From CAZEAN01 sp964510225 (GTDB lineage Bacteria > Planctomycetota > Planctomycetia > Isosphaerales > Isosphaeraceae), in contig CAZEAN010000062.1 in NCBI GenBank assembly GCA_964510225.1, forward strand, positions 1-34,504: a stretch of 34,504 bases of DNA, in the 5' to 3' direction. Positions 6,788 through 14,906 of the stretch are shown in pieces. Position numbers and translations under genes: made by a program. How positions within the stretch are numbered: the stretch's first letter is position 1; every line of letters starts with the position of its first letter. The notes below the pieces were generated by a model that was not told the DNA's origin, made no database searches, and saw only the letters and a program-made list of their open reading frames with translations.

Positions 6788-9700
6788 CTACTCCTCCCGA
6801 TTCGGAGTTCCCTGGGAAATCTGACTTGTTTGGCCCTGGGCTGGACCCAATCTTGTTGTATCGATCATTGGTTGTGGCAGCCCCACCGGATCAACGCCGG
6901 TTCCCAAGATCAGATGACGGCGAGCCATCGGATCTACTCGATCGAGGATGAGTTTGGACCGTCCTGAGAACGACGCCTCGATCGTCTGCTGGTAGAGCCG
7001 ATCATCTGTCAGATCAACAGAGGTGGCACGTGCCTCAATAAGTGATCGAAATGCGGCAGCCCGAGCTGCGGCTACCGATGTTGTGCCGTGTCGGATTGCT
7101 TCGGCCTTTGCCTTCAGTTCTGCAGCAACTCCCCCAGCATTCGCGAGGCGTTCTGCTCGGTAAGCCTGCGCTTCATTCGTCCGGGCCAGGCGATCACGGT
7201 CAGCCCGTGAAACGTCGCGGTAGGCATCAACCACCTCTAAGGGCGGATGAACATCACCCAGATTGACCTCAAGGACGTCGAGACCGAGTGGTGGGTTGGT
7301 TATACGGTGACGAAGCTCTTCAAGTACTGCGGATTCGAACAACCGACGGCCTTTCGTGAGGAGAGAGTCGAGAGATTGCTGTGCCACTATTGAGCGCACG
7401 GTAGCCTCTGCAATCCCTTGAAGTCCTTGGACAGGTTCATCCACACCAAATGCAAAAGTCTTCCAATCGCGGACGGTTCGTCCCGGACGGTATTGGATGG
7501 TGGCAGTCAGCTCAACGAGTCGATTGTCCGCAGTCATCACAAGGGCTTCATCCATCGCCAAAACACCTCCGGGTGCTTCTCGACGATGAAGACTCTCCCA
7601 ACTAATCGTTGCATCGTTCATCGACCCCGTACTACGGAATCCCAGTGTCAAGGATCGAACCTGATCTGGTTCCACAATCGTGACGCGGCCGATCGGCTGA
7701 GGCCAGCTCCAGTGGAGTCCGGGCTCAAGTGTAGTTTCGAACCTCCCAAAGTACTGCAATAACCCGATTTCACTGGGCCCGATCGTGCGGATCCCAGTGA
7801 TGAAGTACCCCAAAAGCCCGATGATTCCGAGCACCAAGAGTCCTGCTCTCCAACGGATCTGAAGACGGCCGACCGTTTGGCCCAGATCAAGCCGATCTTC
7901 CCATTCCCGGATCCTCCTTCCGACTCTCGCTGTGTAGCGGAATGGTGCGGCTTCACGCCAATCACCAAAGGCAAGAAGCCGCATCGCATTGAGAAGTACT
8001 AAGAGTGATCCAGCTTGGTGGAGGATCGCAGCAGGAACGGGGCCGAGGACACCAAAGAAGGCAAGTGCAATAGCAATCCCATTCAGACCGAATGCAAAGC
8101 CGATGATGTTCTGCCGGATTACTCGGACCGTCGCTCGGGAGAGCTTGACAAAGTCTGGAAGCACCCTCAGCGGATCACCCAGCAGGACTACATCTCCCGC
8201 TTCTGCTGCAAGATCAGCACCTGCACCACCGAGAGCAATCCCGACGTCCGCGGTGGCGAGTGCCGGAGCATCGTTGATTCCGTCACCGACCATCACTACG
8301 CGATGGCCTTGCTCTTGCCGCGACGCAACCCAGGCGGCTTTGTCAGCAGGGAGCTGTTCCGCCTCCACAACTTTTAAGTGGACCCGCTGTGCAATCGACT
8401 CCGCTACGGAACGACGATCGCCGGTTAGCAGCGCGAGTTCATGGAATCGCAGGTGCTTTAAGTCATGAATGACATCGTGCGCTTCAGGTCGGAGCGTATC
8501 ACGGACCCCGAGGAGCCCCACAAGTTGACCATCCTCGGCCACCATCAAGATTGTCTGACCGTCGTCGTCAAGAGCCGCAATCAAGTCCTCCACATCCGAG
8601 TTCCAGGTAATCTCTCGCTCTTGCAAAAGTCGTTGGTTGCCAACGAGAACAGTCCGTCGATTATGAGAATCTGGCGCCTCGATAATCCCCTCTACCCCTG
8701 CCCCCGGTTGTACAGTAACTTCAACAACCGGCCCCCACTTAAGCGATCTGGATTCGGCAGCTTTTGTGATTGCCTCAGCTAAAGGATGCCGCCCTCCTTG
8801 CTCAACCGAGGCGGCCAGCGCAAGAAGCTCTTCCTCAAGACGACCGTCGAGCGGTTTGAGCGTGACCAGTTCAGGTCGACCGATTGTCAGGGTTCCCGTC
8901 TTGTCGAAGGCAATGACATCACACTTTGCAAGTCGTTCCAAGGCGAGGCCGCTCTTAATCACCAAACCGTGACGGGCTAGCCATGCCATACTGGCCATCA
9001 CCGCCGCTGGCGTCGCCAAGATCAAGGCACAGGGACAGGCGACCACCAAAACCGCAACAGCACGCTCGCCGGCATCGGGCCAGCCCAGGAGCAGCCCGAC
9101 AATAAAAGTGAAGAGTGCTGTTCCGAGGACGACTGGGAGGAATCGTCTTGCAAGAAGATCGGCTGTCTTTTGGAGAGGTGCTTTCTGACGTTGGGCATTG
9201 GCAACGAGCTGCAAGACCTGTCCAAAGGTCGATTCATGGCCAACCCGCTCAGCCTCAACTTCGATCTGGCCAAAGAGGTTGATCGTCCCGGTGTAGACAG
9301 ACTCGCCTGGACCTCGGTCCACCGGGATCGATTCGCCGGTAATCGCCGATTGATCGAGGGTGGTACGCCCGAGAATGATCGGACCATCCACTGGAACGCG
9401 ATCACCGGGCGCCACCACCACTATCTCGCCCAGCTCCACTTCATGGGGACGAACCTCCACAAGTTGACCGTCCCGACGTACCCGGGCAACTTTGGGGGAT
9501 TGGTCAAAGAGCCTCCGGATCGACTTTAAAGCCCGATCGGCCGTGATCGCTTCTAATACCTCACCGACGAGCGCGATAAAGACGACTTCTGCCGCCACGA
9601 ACGGCTCACGAAGTAATAACGCCGCTACAGCGGCAATCGCCAATGCCACATCAGCACCGACGCTTCCTCGGGTGATCGCCTCAAGGGCCTGGTAGATGAT

Positions 9701-9943
9701 CCGAGCCGCTCCAATCACCGCAGCGATCCAGACCGGCCGGAGCCCGAAGAGAGCCTGCCAGCCCGAAGGCGCGATCGCTCCGAGAAGCAGATCAACCGCA
9801 ATCAAGACGCCGAGCGTGATCGTAAACCCATAAAGCCACTGATGTTCGCGACGATGGTCGTCATCATGATGCGTCGACCCGACATCTTCAAAGGCATGTG
9901 CCTGAAGATGTTCCATATCATCAGGATGGTATTCGCGGTGCAT
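6788..9943 (-). CDS. P1B-type metal ATPase fused to an HflK-like SPFH domain
   Basis: A single 1051-residue frame joins two complete modules. Residues 1-660 are a P1B heavy-metal ATPase: His/Asp-rich start (HHDDDHRREH), paired helices, actuator loop TGES (202-205), CPC in the transport helix (303-305), phosphorylation site DKTGT (347-351), the P1B-specific HP (386-387), TGDR (508) and GDGINDAP (553). There is no ferredoxin-like HMA domain. Helix 8 reads HQAGSLLVLLNAMRLL; neither the copper (YN/MxxSS) nor the usual zinc (K/D) signature is complete, so the metal is unknown. A basic linker (about 665-697) leads to a further membrane helix (700-717) and an SPFH domain (720-915, with EPGLHWSWPQPIGRV), then a helical arm. 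The next two genes are SPFH proteins with gaps of four bases or less. The fusion would tie metal transport to an SPFH scaffold. Confidence 0.9.
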   Translation of the reverse strand: MHREYHPDDMEHLQAHAFEDVGSTHHDDDHRREHQWLYGFTITLGVLIAVDLLLGAIAPSGWQALFGLRPVWIAAVIGAARIIYQALEAITRGSVGADVALAIAAVAALLLREPFVAAEVVFIALVGEVLEAITADRALKSIRRLFDQSPKVARVRRDGQLVEVRPHEVELGEIVVVAPGDRVPVDGPIILGRTTLDQSAITGESIPVDRGPGESVYTGTINLFGQIEVEAERVGHESTFGQVLQLVANAQRQKAPLQKTADLLARRFLPVVLGTALFTFIVGLLLGWPDAGERAVAVLVVACPCALILATPAAVMASMAWLARHGLVIKSGLALERLAKCDVIAFDKTGTLTIGRPELVTLKPLDGRLEEELLALAASVEQGGRHPLAEAITKAAESRSLKWGPVVEVTVQPGAGVEGIIEAPDSHNRRTVLVGNQRLLQEREITWNSDVEDLIAALDDDGQTILMVAEDGQLVGLLGVRDTLRPEAHDVIHDLKHLRFHELALLTGDRRSVAESIAQRVHLKVVEAEQLPADKAAWVASRQEQGHRVVMVGDGINDAPALATADVGIALGGAGADLAAEAGDVVLLGDPLRVLPDFVKLSRATVRVIRQNIIGFAFGLNGIAIALAFFGVLGPVPAAILHQAGSLLVLLNAMRLLAFGDWREAAPFRYTARVGRRIREWEDRLDLGQTVGRLQIRWRAGLLVLGIIGLLGYFITGIRTIGPSEIGLLQYFGRFETTLEPGLHWSWPQPIGRVTIVEPDQVRSLTLGFRSTGSMNDATISWESLHRREAPGGVLAMDEALVMTADNRLVELTATIQYRPGRTVRDWKTFAFGVDEPVQGLQGIAEATVRSIVAQQSLDSLLTKGRRLFESAVLEELRHRITNPPLGLDVLEVNLGDVHPPLEVVDAYRDVSRADRDRLARTNEAQAYRAERLANAGGVAAELKAKAEAIRHGTTSVAAARAAAFRSLIEARATSVDLTDDRLYQQTIEASFSGRSKLILDRVDPMARRHLILGTGVDPVGLPQPMIDTTRLGPAQGQTSQISQGTPNREE

Positions 9944-10334
9944 CAGGGGCTCTCAATGCTCGACCGAATCGACTCTCGGTAGTCACTGCGGTTACGCTGC
10001 CGGTCACTCGGTTGCCGGCGGAAGCTGATTCTGGTCCATCCCGGCTCTCGCTCCGATTGTCTCCCATGGGGAGGCTGAGCGAAAGGGTCGGGAGATCCCA
10101 TAGAAATCGTCGGAAAGCGACTCCGGACTCGGAGCTGACCAGTCGCCAGTCCTTCGTCGTCACCGAACCTCGCCTACGTCGCGTCTTCTCGTCGCCGAAA
10201 CTCTCAAAGATCCCGCCTTGTCGGGGATCGCAATGGCCGCTATGCTCCGCCGGGTTCAGTGGGATCGTTCGGTCGCGCTTTATGGCAGGCGACTGCCGGA
10301 CCAACGCCATCGGAGAGAACGTGGAGGTCGACTG
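9944..10334. other. Divergent gap upstream of the metal ATPase operon and the PEGA lipoprotein
   Basis: About 390 bases without a believable gene; the frames that are open have arginine/serine-rich shadow composition. It holds a direct repeat near the ATPase start (GTCACTGCGGTT at 9982 and GTCACTCGGTT at 10003, 21 bases apart), and a 6-bp inverted repeat GATCCC/GGGATC at 10209-10229. No clear -10/-35 pair was found for either gene. Confidence 0.45.
9982..10013. promoter_or_regulatory. Direct repeat upstream of the ATPase-SPFH operon
   Basis: GTCACTGCGGTT (9982-9993) and GTCACTCGGTT (10003-10013) differ by one missing base and start exactly 21 bases apart, two turns of the helix, some 40-70 bases before the ATPase start codon. 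Such an arrangement could bind a regulator on one face of the DNA. Whether it controls metal-responsive expression is speculation. Confidence 0.25.
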
Positions 10335-10823
10335 ATGCCGAGACGTCACCGACGTCGCTCAAATCCAAGCGGCCTCAGGCTGATGATTCTGACGATCACC
10401 ATGCTTTGCCTGGGTGTCGGCTGTGTCGAACGGCGGTACATTGTCCGTGCTGCTGATCCCTCGGGGCGTCCTGTGAACGCTCGAGTGACAATCAACAGCA
10501 CACCGGCAGGGATTAGCCCAGTCTCAATCAATTATGAATACTACGGAACTCGGAGAGTCAAAATCGAGGCCGAGGGATTCGAGACTGTTAATACAACGCT
10601 CCCAATTCGCGCACCGATCTGGGACAACGCAGTCACCGGCTTCTTCACCGAAAACTTGATCCCAATCACACTCCGTGACGAGCGTGAGTTCACGTTCCAA
10701 CTCAAGCCAACGGTCAATCCGCCCATCGGCGATCTCATCGGCCGTGGTGAAGCGCTCCGACAACAAGCTCAAGGGGCTCCTCCCCCCGAACCTCCTCGGT
10801 TCTTCCGTTTCTTCGCACTCTGA
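10335..10823 (+). CDS. PEGA-domain lipoprotein
   Basis: A 162-residue protein starting at ATG 10335, with GGAGG seven bases upstream. A basic N-terminus (MPRRHRRR) and hydrophobic stretch lead to the lipobox LGVGC (Cys about residue 30), so it should be a lipid-anchored exported protein. The following 75 residues form a PEGA domain: DPSGRPVNARVTINSTPAGI, then PVSINYEYYGTRRVKIEAEG with the typical tyrosine/glycine end of the repeat. The remainder is a linker region with a proline-rich end. PEGA domains are small surface-exposed beta units often found in planctomycete envelope proteins; the function is unknown. An open frame continues upstream to 10218 but lacks similarity. The gene stands alone, 117 bases before the radical-SAM gene that has its own promoter. 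Confidence 0.8.
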   Translation: MPRRHRRRSNPSGLRLMILTITMLCLGVGCVERRYIVRAADPSGRPVNARVTINSTPAGISPVSINYEYYGTRRVKIEAEGFETVNTTLPIRAPIWDNAVTGFFTENLIPITLRDEREFTFQLKPTVNPPIGDLIGRGEALRQQAQGAPPPEPPRFFRFFAL

Positions 10824-10867
10824 CGGATCCGGTCACTTTAGCTTCAATGACTTCTCGCACCGTTCCC

Positions 10868-10915
10868 TTGCCTTTAAACGTGAAACTCGTATAGTTCAGA
10901 CGTTCAGTACTGAAC
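10868..10915 (+). promoter_or_regulatory. Promoter with palindromic operator before the radical-SAM gene
   Basis: TTGCCT (10868-10873), a 16-base spacer and TATAGT (10890-10895) form a good vegetative promoter. A perfect 14-bp palindrome, GTTCAGTACTGAAC (10902-10915), lies where transcription should start, and its half-site GTTCAG also occurs once just upstream (10894-10899), overlapping the -10 box. This is the classic position for a repressor. The regulator is not identifiable from the window. Confidence 0.55.
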
Positions 10916-10940
10916 ACAGGGTTACACAAGGGAGGGTGCG

Positions 10941-12056
10941 ATGTCGGAACTAGCAACCAACAACCCACCATCTCCACAGCCAAAACTCATCCAAGTTCAT
11001 CGTCGTGCTTCGATCCTTCGATTAGCACGGGGGGTAGCAGGGGTCAAAGGACTCTATGGAATCGATCTTACTGCTGGCTGTTTTTCAGGTTGCGCATTCT
11101 GCTTCCTGAAAGAGACCGCCCGATTTCCAGGCCCCGACCGCATTCTATTTGATCCCGATATCATCCGGCGAGTCGCTTCGGAGATTGACGAAGCAGAAAT
11201 CCCTGTTCGTCGGGTCGTCTTAAGTCCTGCAAGTGAACCTCTCCCAACAATCACGTCGATCCGTGAAACCGCTCTGGCCCTGATCCGCCTACTCTTTGAG
11301 CGCGGGATTGAAGTCTACATGATGACTCGGGAGCGGGTGACATCAGACTTCGTTGAAGTGTTAAAGACTCAACCAAGACTGAGTCGTGTGGCGATTTGTC
11401 TCAATACGCTGGACCGAACGATCTCCCGGAGCCTTGAACCACGAGCACCGTTGGGATCGACCCGACTTCGTGGTGCCCGCCGGCTCATCGATGCAGGCAT
11501 CGCTGTAGAAGTCCGACTAGAGCCCGTGATCCCTTTTCTTACTGATTCCACTGAGGTGTTGCGTCCCTTATTTGACAAACTCAGTCGGATCGGAATTGAT
11601 CAGGTGACGGTCCAGCATCTTTTCACTACTCCAGCGATTCAGCGATCAACCAGGGAGCGACTTCAAGTTTTGGGGGTCGCTGATCGGATCGACGACGCCT
11701 TCGATCAAGGGCCTGTTATCTCGCTCGGTGAAGTGGGACGAGTGAAGCTCCTTAAAGCCGAGATTCGACGCCAATCAATGGCACAGATCATGGCAATTGC
11801 CGCTGAATTTGGTCTCACCGCGCACACCAGCACCGCCCAAAATCCCGACCTGCCAGCATCTAATCGGGATCGCCCAAAAGTGTTGCCCACCTCAAGTCAA
11901 GAGGCCATGAGAGGATCGCGCAGAAAGCTGAAGAGCCGCTTTGTCCCTCTTATTCGAACAGAGCCTGATAGGAAATCGGCTTTGACTGACGTAGAATCCG
12001 ACTCCAACCAGCTCGGGGAGTCCGAAGCAGCTAGGGTTCGGGCTTCCCCGGTTTAA
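10941..12056 (+). CDS. Radical-SAM protein of the SplB/photolyase-like family
   Basis: A 371-residue protein with GGAGGG five bases before ATG 10941. The radical-SAM cluster motif is CFSGCAFC (Cys 47, 51 and 54), preceded by GLYGIDLTAGC, the setting found in the SplB-like group (COG1533, spore-photoproduct-lyase-related). The rest of the (beta/alpha) barrel follows, with LSPASEPLPTI and MMTRERVTSDFVEVL resembling the STxTDPYQP/ITKS segments of that family. The last 75 residues are basic and low in complexity, beyond the usual fold. It should bind a 4Fe-4S cluster and cleave S-adenosylmethionine in the cytosol; DNA repair is only the family label and not shown here. It has its own promoter with a palindrome, and the SDR gene lies 48 bases downstream. 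Confidence 0.82.
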   Translation: MSELATNNPPSPQPKLIQVHRRASILRLARGVAGVKGLYGIDLTAGCFSGCAFCFLKETARFPGPDRILFDPDIIRRVASEIDEAEIPVRRVVLSPASEPLPTITSIRETALALIRLLFERGIEVYMMTRERVTSDFVEVLKTQPRLSRVAICLNTLDRTISRSLEPRAPLGSTRLRGARRLIDAGIAVEVRLEPVIPFLTDSTEVLRPLFDKLSRIGIDQVTVQHLFTTPAIQRSTRERLQVLGVADRIDDAFDQGPVISLGEVGRVKLLKAEIRRQSMAQIMAIAAEFGLTAHTSTAQNPDLPASNRDRPKVLPTSSQEAMRGSRRKLKSRFVPLIRTEPDRKSALTDVESDSNQLGESEAARVRASPV

Positions 12057-12104
12057 CCACGATTCCGAAATACCAAACACGATTGATCAGTCAGGCGTCT
12101 GGAT

Positions 12105-12833
12105 ATGCAACATCAGTCTGCGTTGATTACCGGTGCAGGAAGCGGAGTCGGTCGAGCGATCGCCATCGATCTCGCAGCGAGAGGCCTCCGAGTCGCGCTC
12201 GTCGGTCGCGATCCAACGAAGCTGGAAGAAACCCAGGGACTCTTGGGCGATGCGGCCAACAAATCACTCGTTGAGCCGTGTGACGTCGGAAACCGTCCTG
12301 CGGTCAATCTGATGGTCGACCGAGTTGTCCAACGCTTCGGCGGTCTTGACATTCTCGTTTGTAACGCCGGAGCAAATATTGCCAAGCGTCGGCTGAGTGA
12401 ACTCGACCCAGACGAATGGGATCGTCTGATCACAACGAATCTTACCGGCGCATTTAATCTCGCACAGGCCGTCCTGCCGACGTTGAGGAAACAACAAGGC
12501 GGACTGATTATTCAGATCTGCTCCATCGCCGGAATCCGCGCGAGCGAACTCGCTGGTCCTGCGTATTCAGCCTCGAAGTTTGGCCAAAACGGGCTTGGTT
12601 GGTGCATCGGCCTCGAAGAACGAACACATGGGATTCGATCCTCGGTAATCCATCCTGGCGAGATCGAGACCCCGATCCTTGATCGACGCCCTGTGCCGGT
12701 CCCTGCCGAGCGTCGTGCTCAAATTCTTCAGCCCGAGGATGTTGCTCATGCCGTCCGTTTTCTCGCGGACCTTCATCCCCGAGCCCATATCCCCGAACTC
12801 ATTATCAAGCCAACCGTTGACCCGTTCTCGTGA
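12105..12833 (+). CDS. Short-chain dehydrogenase/reductase
   Basis: A 242-residue classical SDR. The cofactor loop is TGAGSGVG (residues 9-16), the structural NAG is at 87-89, Asn112 and Ser140 are in place and the catalytic YSASK is at 154-158, so all four active-site residues are present. VALVGRD after the second strand, with Arg in this position, suggests NADP(H) preference. After PGEIETPIL the substrate loop is short, and the protein ends with the usual EDVAHAVRFLADL helix. The substrate cannot be read. It begins 48 bases after the radical-SAM gene on the same strand and may be co-transcribed; it converges with the ABC gene downstream. Confidence 0.9.
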   Translation: MQHQSALITGAGSGVGRAIAIDLAARGLRVALVGRDPTKLEETQGLLGDAANKSLVEPCDVGNRPAVNLMVDRVVQRFGGLDILVCNAGANIAKRRLSELDPDEWDRLITTNLTGAFNLAQAVLPTLRKQQGGLIIQICSIAGIRASELAGPAYSASKFGQNGLGWCIGLEERTHGIRSSVIHPGEIETPILDRRPVPVPAERRAQILQPEDVAHAVRFLADLHPRAHIPELIIKPTVDPFS

Positions 12834-12899
12834 CTTCCCGAGTTCCGATCAAAGGTTCGTTTGAGCGATTTCATCCCTTCAACTGAGCGGGCTCCTCAT

Positions 12900-14804
12900 T
12901 CAGGCTTGGAATTCACCGACTTCAACCTCGCCAGCCGCAGCAAAGTGGTTGAATTCCAGGTATTGGAGGTGCCTGAAGATCATGCTCTGGGCTTGAAGTT
13001 CCTTAGCCGTACCGAGTGCTTCGATCTTTCCATTGTGCAATACAAGTACCTGATCACAGCTCCGGATTGTTGAGAGCCGATGTGCGATGAAGATGATCGT
13101 CCGATTCCGCGCAAGTCGGTCGATCGTATCTGCGATTAGTGGTTTGACTTCATCATCAAGCGCAGCGGCCGGTTCCTCAATGATCACTAGTGAAGGATCA
13201 TAGAGCCACGCCCTTGCAAGTGCGATTCGATACTGTTCATCAATCCGGAGATAATGACCGAGCGGACCGATGTAAGTGTCGTAATTATTGGGTAAGTCTT
13301 GGATAAAATGATGAGCGTGTGCGTTTTTGGCCGCCTCGATAATCCGTGGGAGGGGGTAACTTGGGTCCCCAAGCCCGATGTTATTAGTCACGGTATCACT
13401 AAAGACGAGGTCGGACTGAAAGACGGTGGTGACTTGAGCACGGAGCGATTCTAGGGTGACCTGTCGGACATCGAGGCCGTCGACGACGACCTTCCCCGAC
13501 TTCGGATCGAGGAGCCGGGGAAGAAGGCAGACGAGAGCTTGCTTACTATCCTCATCATTTCCCATCACCGCAGTCTTGGTCCCAGCCGGAATTGTGAATG
13601 AGATCTGGTCAAGGAGTCGCCGCCCGGTTGGGGCTTCGACGGTCACATCGCGGACTTCGATCTGCTTAGTTAGCGGTGGGATAAAGAGCGCGCCCGGGTT
13701 TTGCAGCAACTCGGGCTTTCGATCCAGAAATCCTACGATCGCCGAGGCAGCCTCGGCGGCGCCAAGTCGAGCCCGATCCATCCGTGCCCAAGATTCGATA
13801 GGGCGGATCATCACCGTAACTGCGGCCAACAGCGTCAGTGCCGTTGCCGGTTCGACCCTTCCTTCGAGCAGACACCAGCCAATCATCCCAATTGCTAATG
13901 TTACTCCCGAACCAATGAGGAGCAAGAAGCCGGGGCCAAATCGTTCGGGGATGGAGAGTTGGGCTTGCTCGGAGTCACGATACGCGTTGAGGTGGCTCAC
14001 AAACCGCCGCTCCTCAACCGACTCCATTCCGTAAACTCGAACGGTCCGAAGCTGATTCAAATCTTCGAAGAGCAGCTCTCGAGGAACTTGGGTAGACTTT
14101 TCCGTGATTTCTTCGCGTCGTTGGTCACTCTGGACTAAGACTCTGGCCGCCAAACTGACGACCACTGCAATCAGAGCGAGCGCAAAGAAGAGTTCCCACG
14201 AGAGCATCAAAATCAAGATGAGAAGCGCTCCGACCGATACCGGCCAACGCCAGCGTCCTCGGAGCCCTGCCCTAATGCCATCTCGAACCATATCGACCTC
14301 ACGGGTGAAGAGATCGACAATGGGTCCGAGTCCTTCGGTCGGCAACGCGGAGAGTCCGAGGCGATACATTTGTCGATGGATCTGACGGCGAAGACTTGCT
14401 GTCAGTGAGGCAACTACTTGAGCAGCGATCCGTCGACGGATCGCATCGACCCCAACAATCAGAACGATTAAAACGAGCATGCTTGCCAAAAGGATCGCGA
14501 GCGAACCTCGTTCTAAGCTTCCGACAGCGGCTTCGAACTGGCTGACACTGATCGACTCCAGATCATCAATCGACGGCGTCGTCCAGCTCTCAGGAAGTGA
14601 AATGATCGGTAGGCCGCCCGATCCGCGTAAGACAACTCGTCGCTCTTCAGGCGATCGTAAGGCCAGAGTTGCAATGAGCCCGAGAACTAATAGTGTCGCA
14701 GGAGCGAGTAAGGATTGAAGAATTCCCAACGCATGCAAAGTGAGCCGTGCCCACGAACTCACCTTTGCGATGGTGAAAATCCGCCGGTAATTCTCCCAGA
14801 CCAT
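12900..14804 (-). CDS. ABC exporter-type protein with a degraded nucleotide-binding site
   Basis: A 634-residue protein with the half-transporter layout: six membrane segments in residues 20-335, then an ATP-binding-domain fold (380-615). The Q-loop (VFQSDLVFS, Gln463), a Walker B ending in the catalytic Glu (LVIIEEP, 539-545), AALDDE and the switch His (IAHRLSTI, His575) are all there. However Walker A reads GNDEDSKQ (415-422), keeping only the first Gly and Lys, and the LSGGQ signature reads LRIDEQ (519-524). A homodimer would therefore pair two poor P-loops with two poor signatures, so ATP hydrolysis is doubtful. The frame is intact, which argues against simple decay. It lies 102 bases downstream of an ABC-2 permease gene. 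Substrate unknown. Confidence 0.87.
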   Translation of the reverse strand: MVWENYRRIFTIAKVSSWARLTLHALGILQSLLAPATLLVLGLIATLALRSPEERRVVLRGSGGLPIISLPESWTTPSIDDLESISVSQFEAAVGSLERGSLAILLASMLVLIVLIVGVDAIRRRIAAQVVASLTASLRRQIHRQMYRLGLSALPTEGLGPIVDLFTREVDMVRDGIRAGLRGRWRWPVSVGALLILILMLSWELFFALALIAVVVSLAARVLVQSDQRREEITEKSTQVPRELLFEDLNQLRTVRVYGMESVEERRFVSHLNAYRDSEQAQLSIPERFGPGFLLLIGSGVTLAIGMIGWCLLEGRVEPATALTLLAAVTVMIRPIESWARMDRARLGAAEAASAIVGFLDRKPELLQNPGALFIPPLTKQIEVRDVTVEAPTGRRLLDQISFTIPAGTKTAVMGNDEDSKQALVCLLPRLLDPKSGKVVVDGLDVRQVTLESLRAQVTTVFQSDLVFSDTVTNNIGLGDPSYPLPRIIEAAKNAHAHHFIQDLPNNYDTYIGPLGHYLRIDEQYRIALARAWLYDPSLVIIEEPAAALDDEVKPLIADTIDRLARNRTIIFIAHRLSTIRSCDQVLVLHNGKIEALGTAKELQAQSMIFRHLQYLEFNHFAAAGEVEVGEFQA

Positions 14805-14906
14805 GTCTAAACGCCGCTCCCGGTGCCATGGTGTAACCCAACCATCAGGAGTCCCTGACGACGTCTCAACAAATGTCCAGCCGTCGCAGTAGTTGCCAGG
14901 AAGAGG

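Noticed and set aside
7330..7345. TTCGAA-containing stretch resembling a tRNA T-arm
   Set aside because: It lies inside the SPFH-coding part of the ATPase fusion and no cloverleaf can be drawn around it.
7989..8468. 159-codon plus-strand frame inside the ATPase
   Set aside because: Antisense shadow of the ATPase P-domain; low-complexity Ser/Ala/Arg composition.
9921..10349. Minus-strand 142-codon frame in the ATPase/PEGA gap
   Set aside because: Arginine/serine-rich shadow-type composition, overlaps the ATPase start and the PEGA start, and has no ribosome site.
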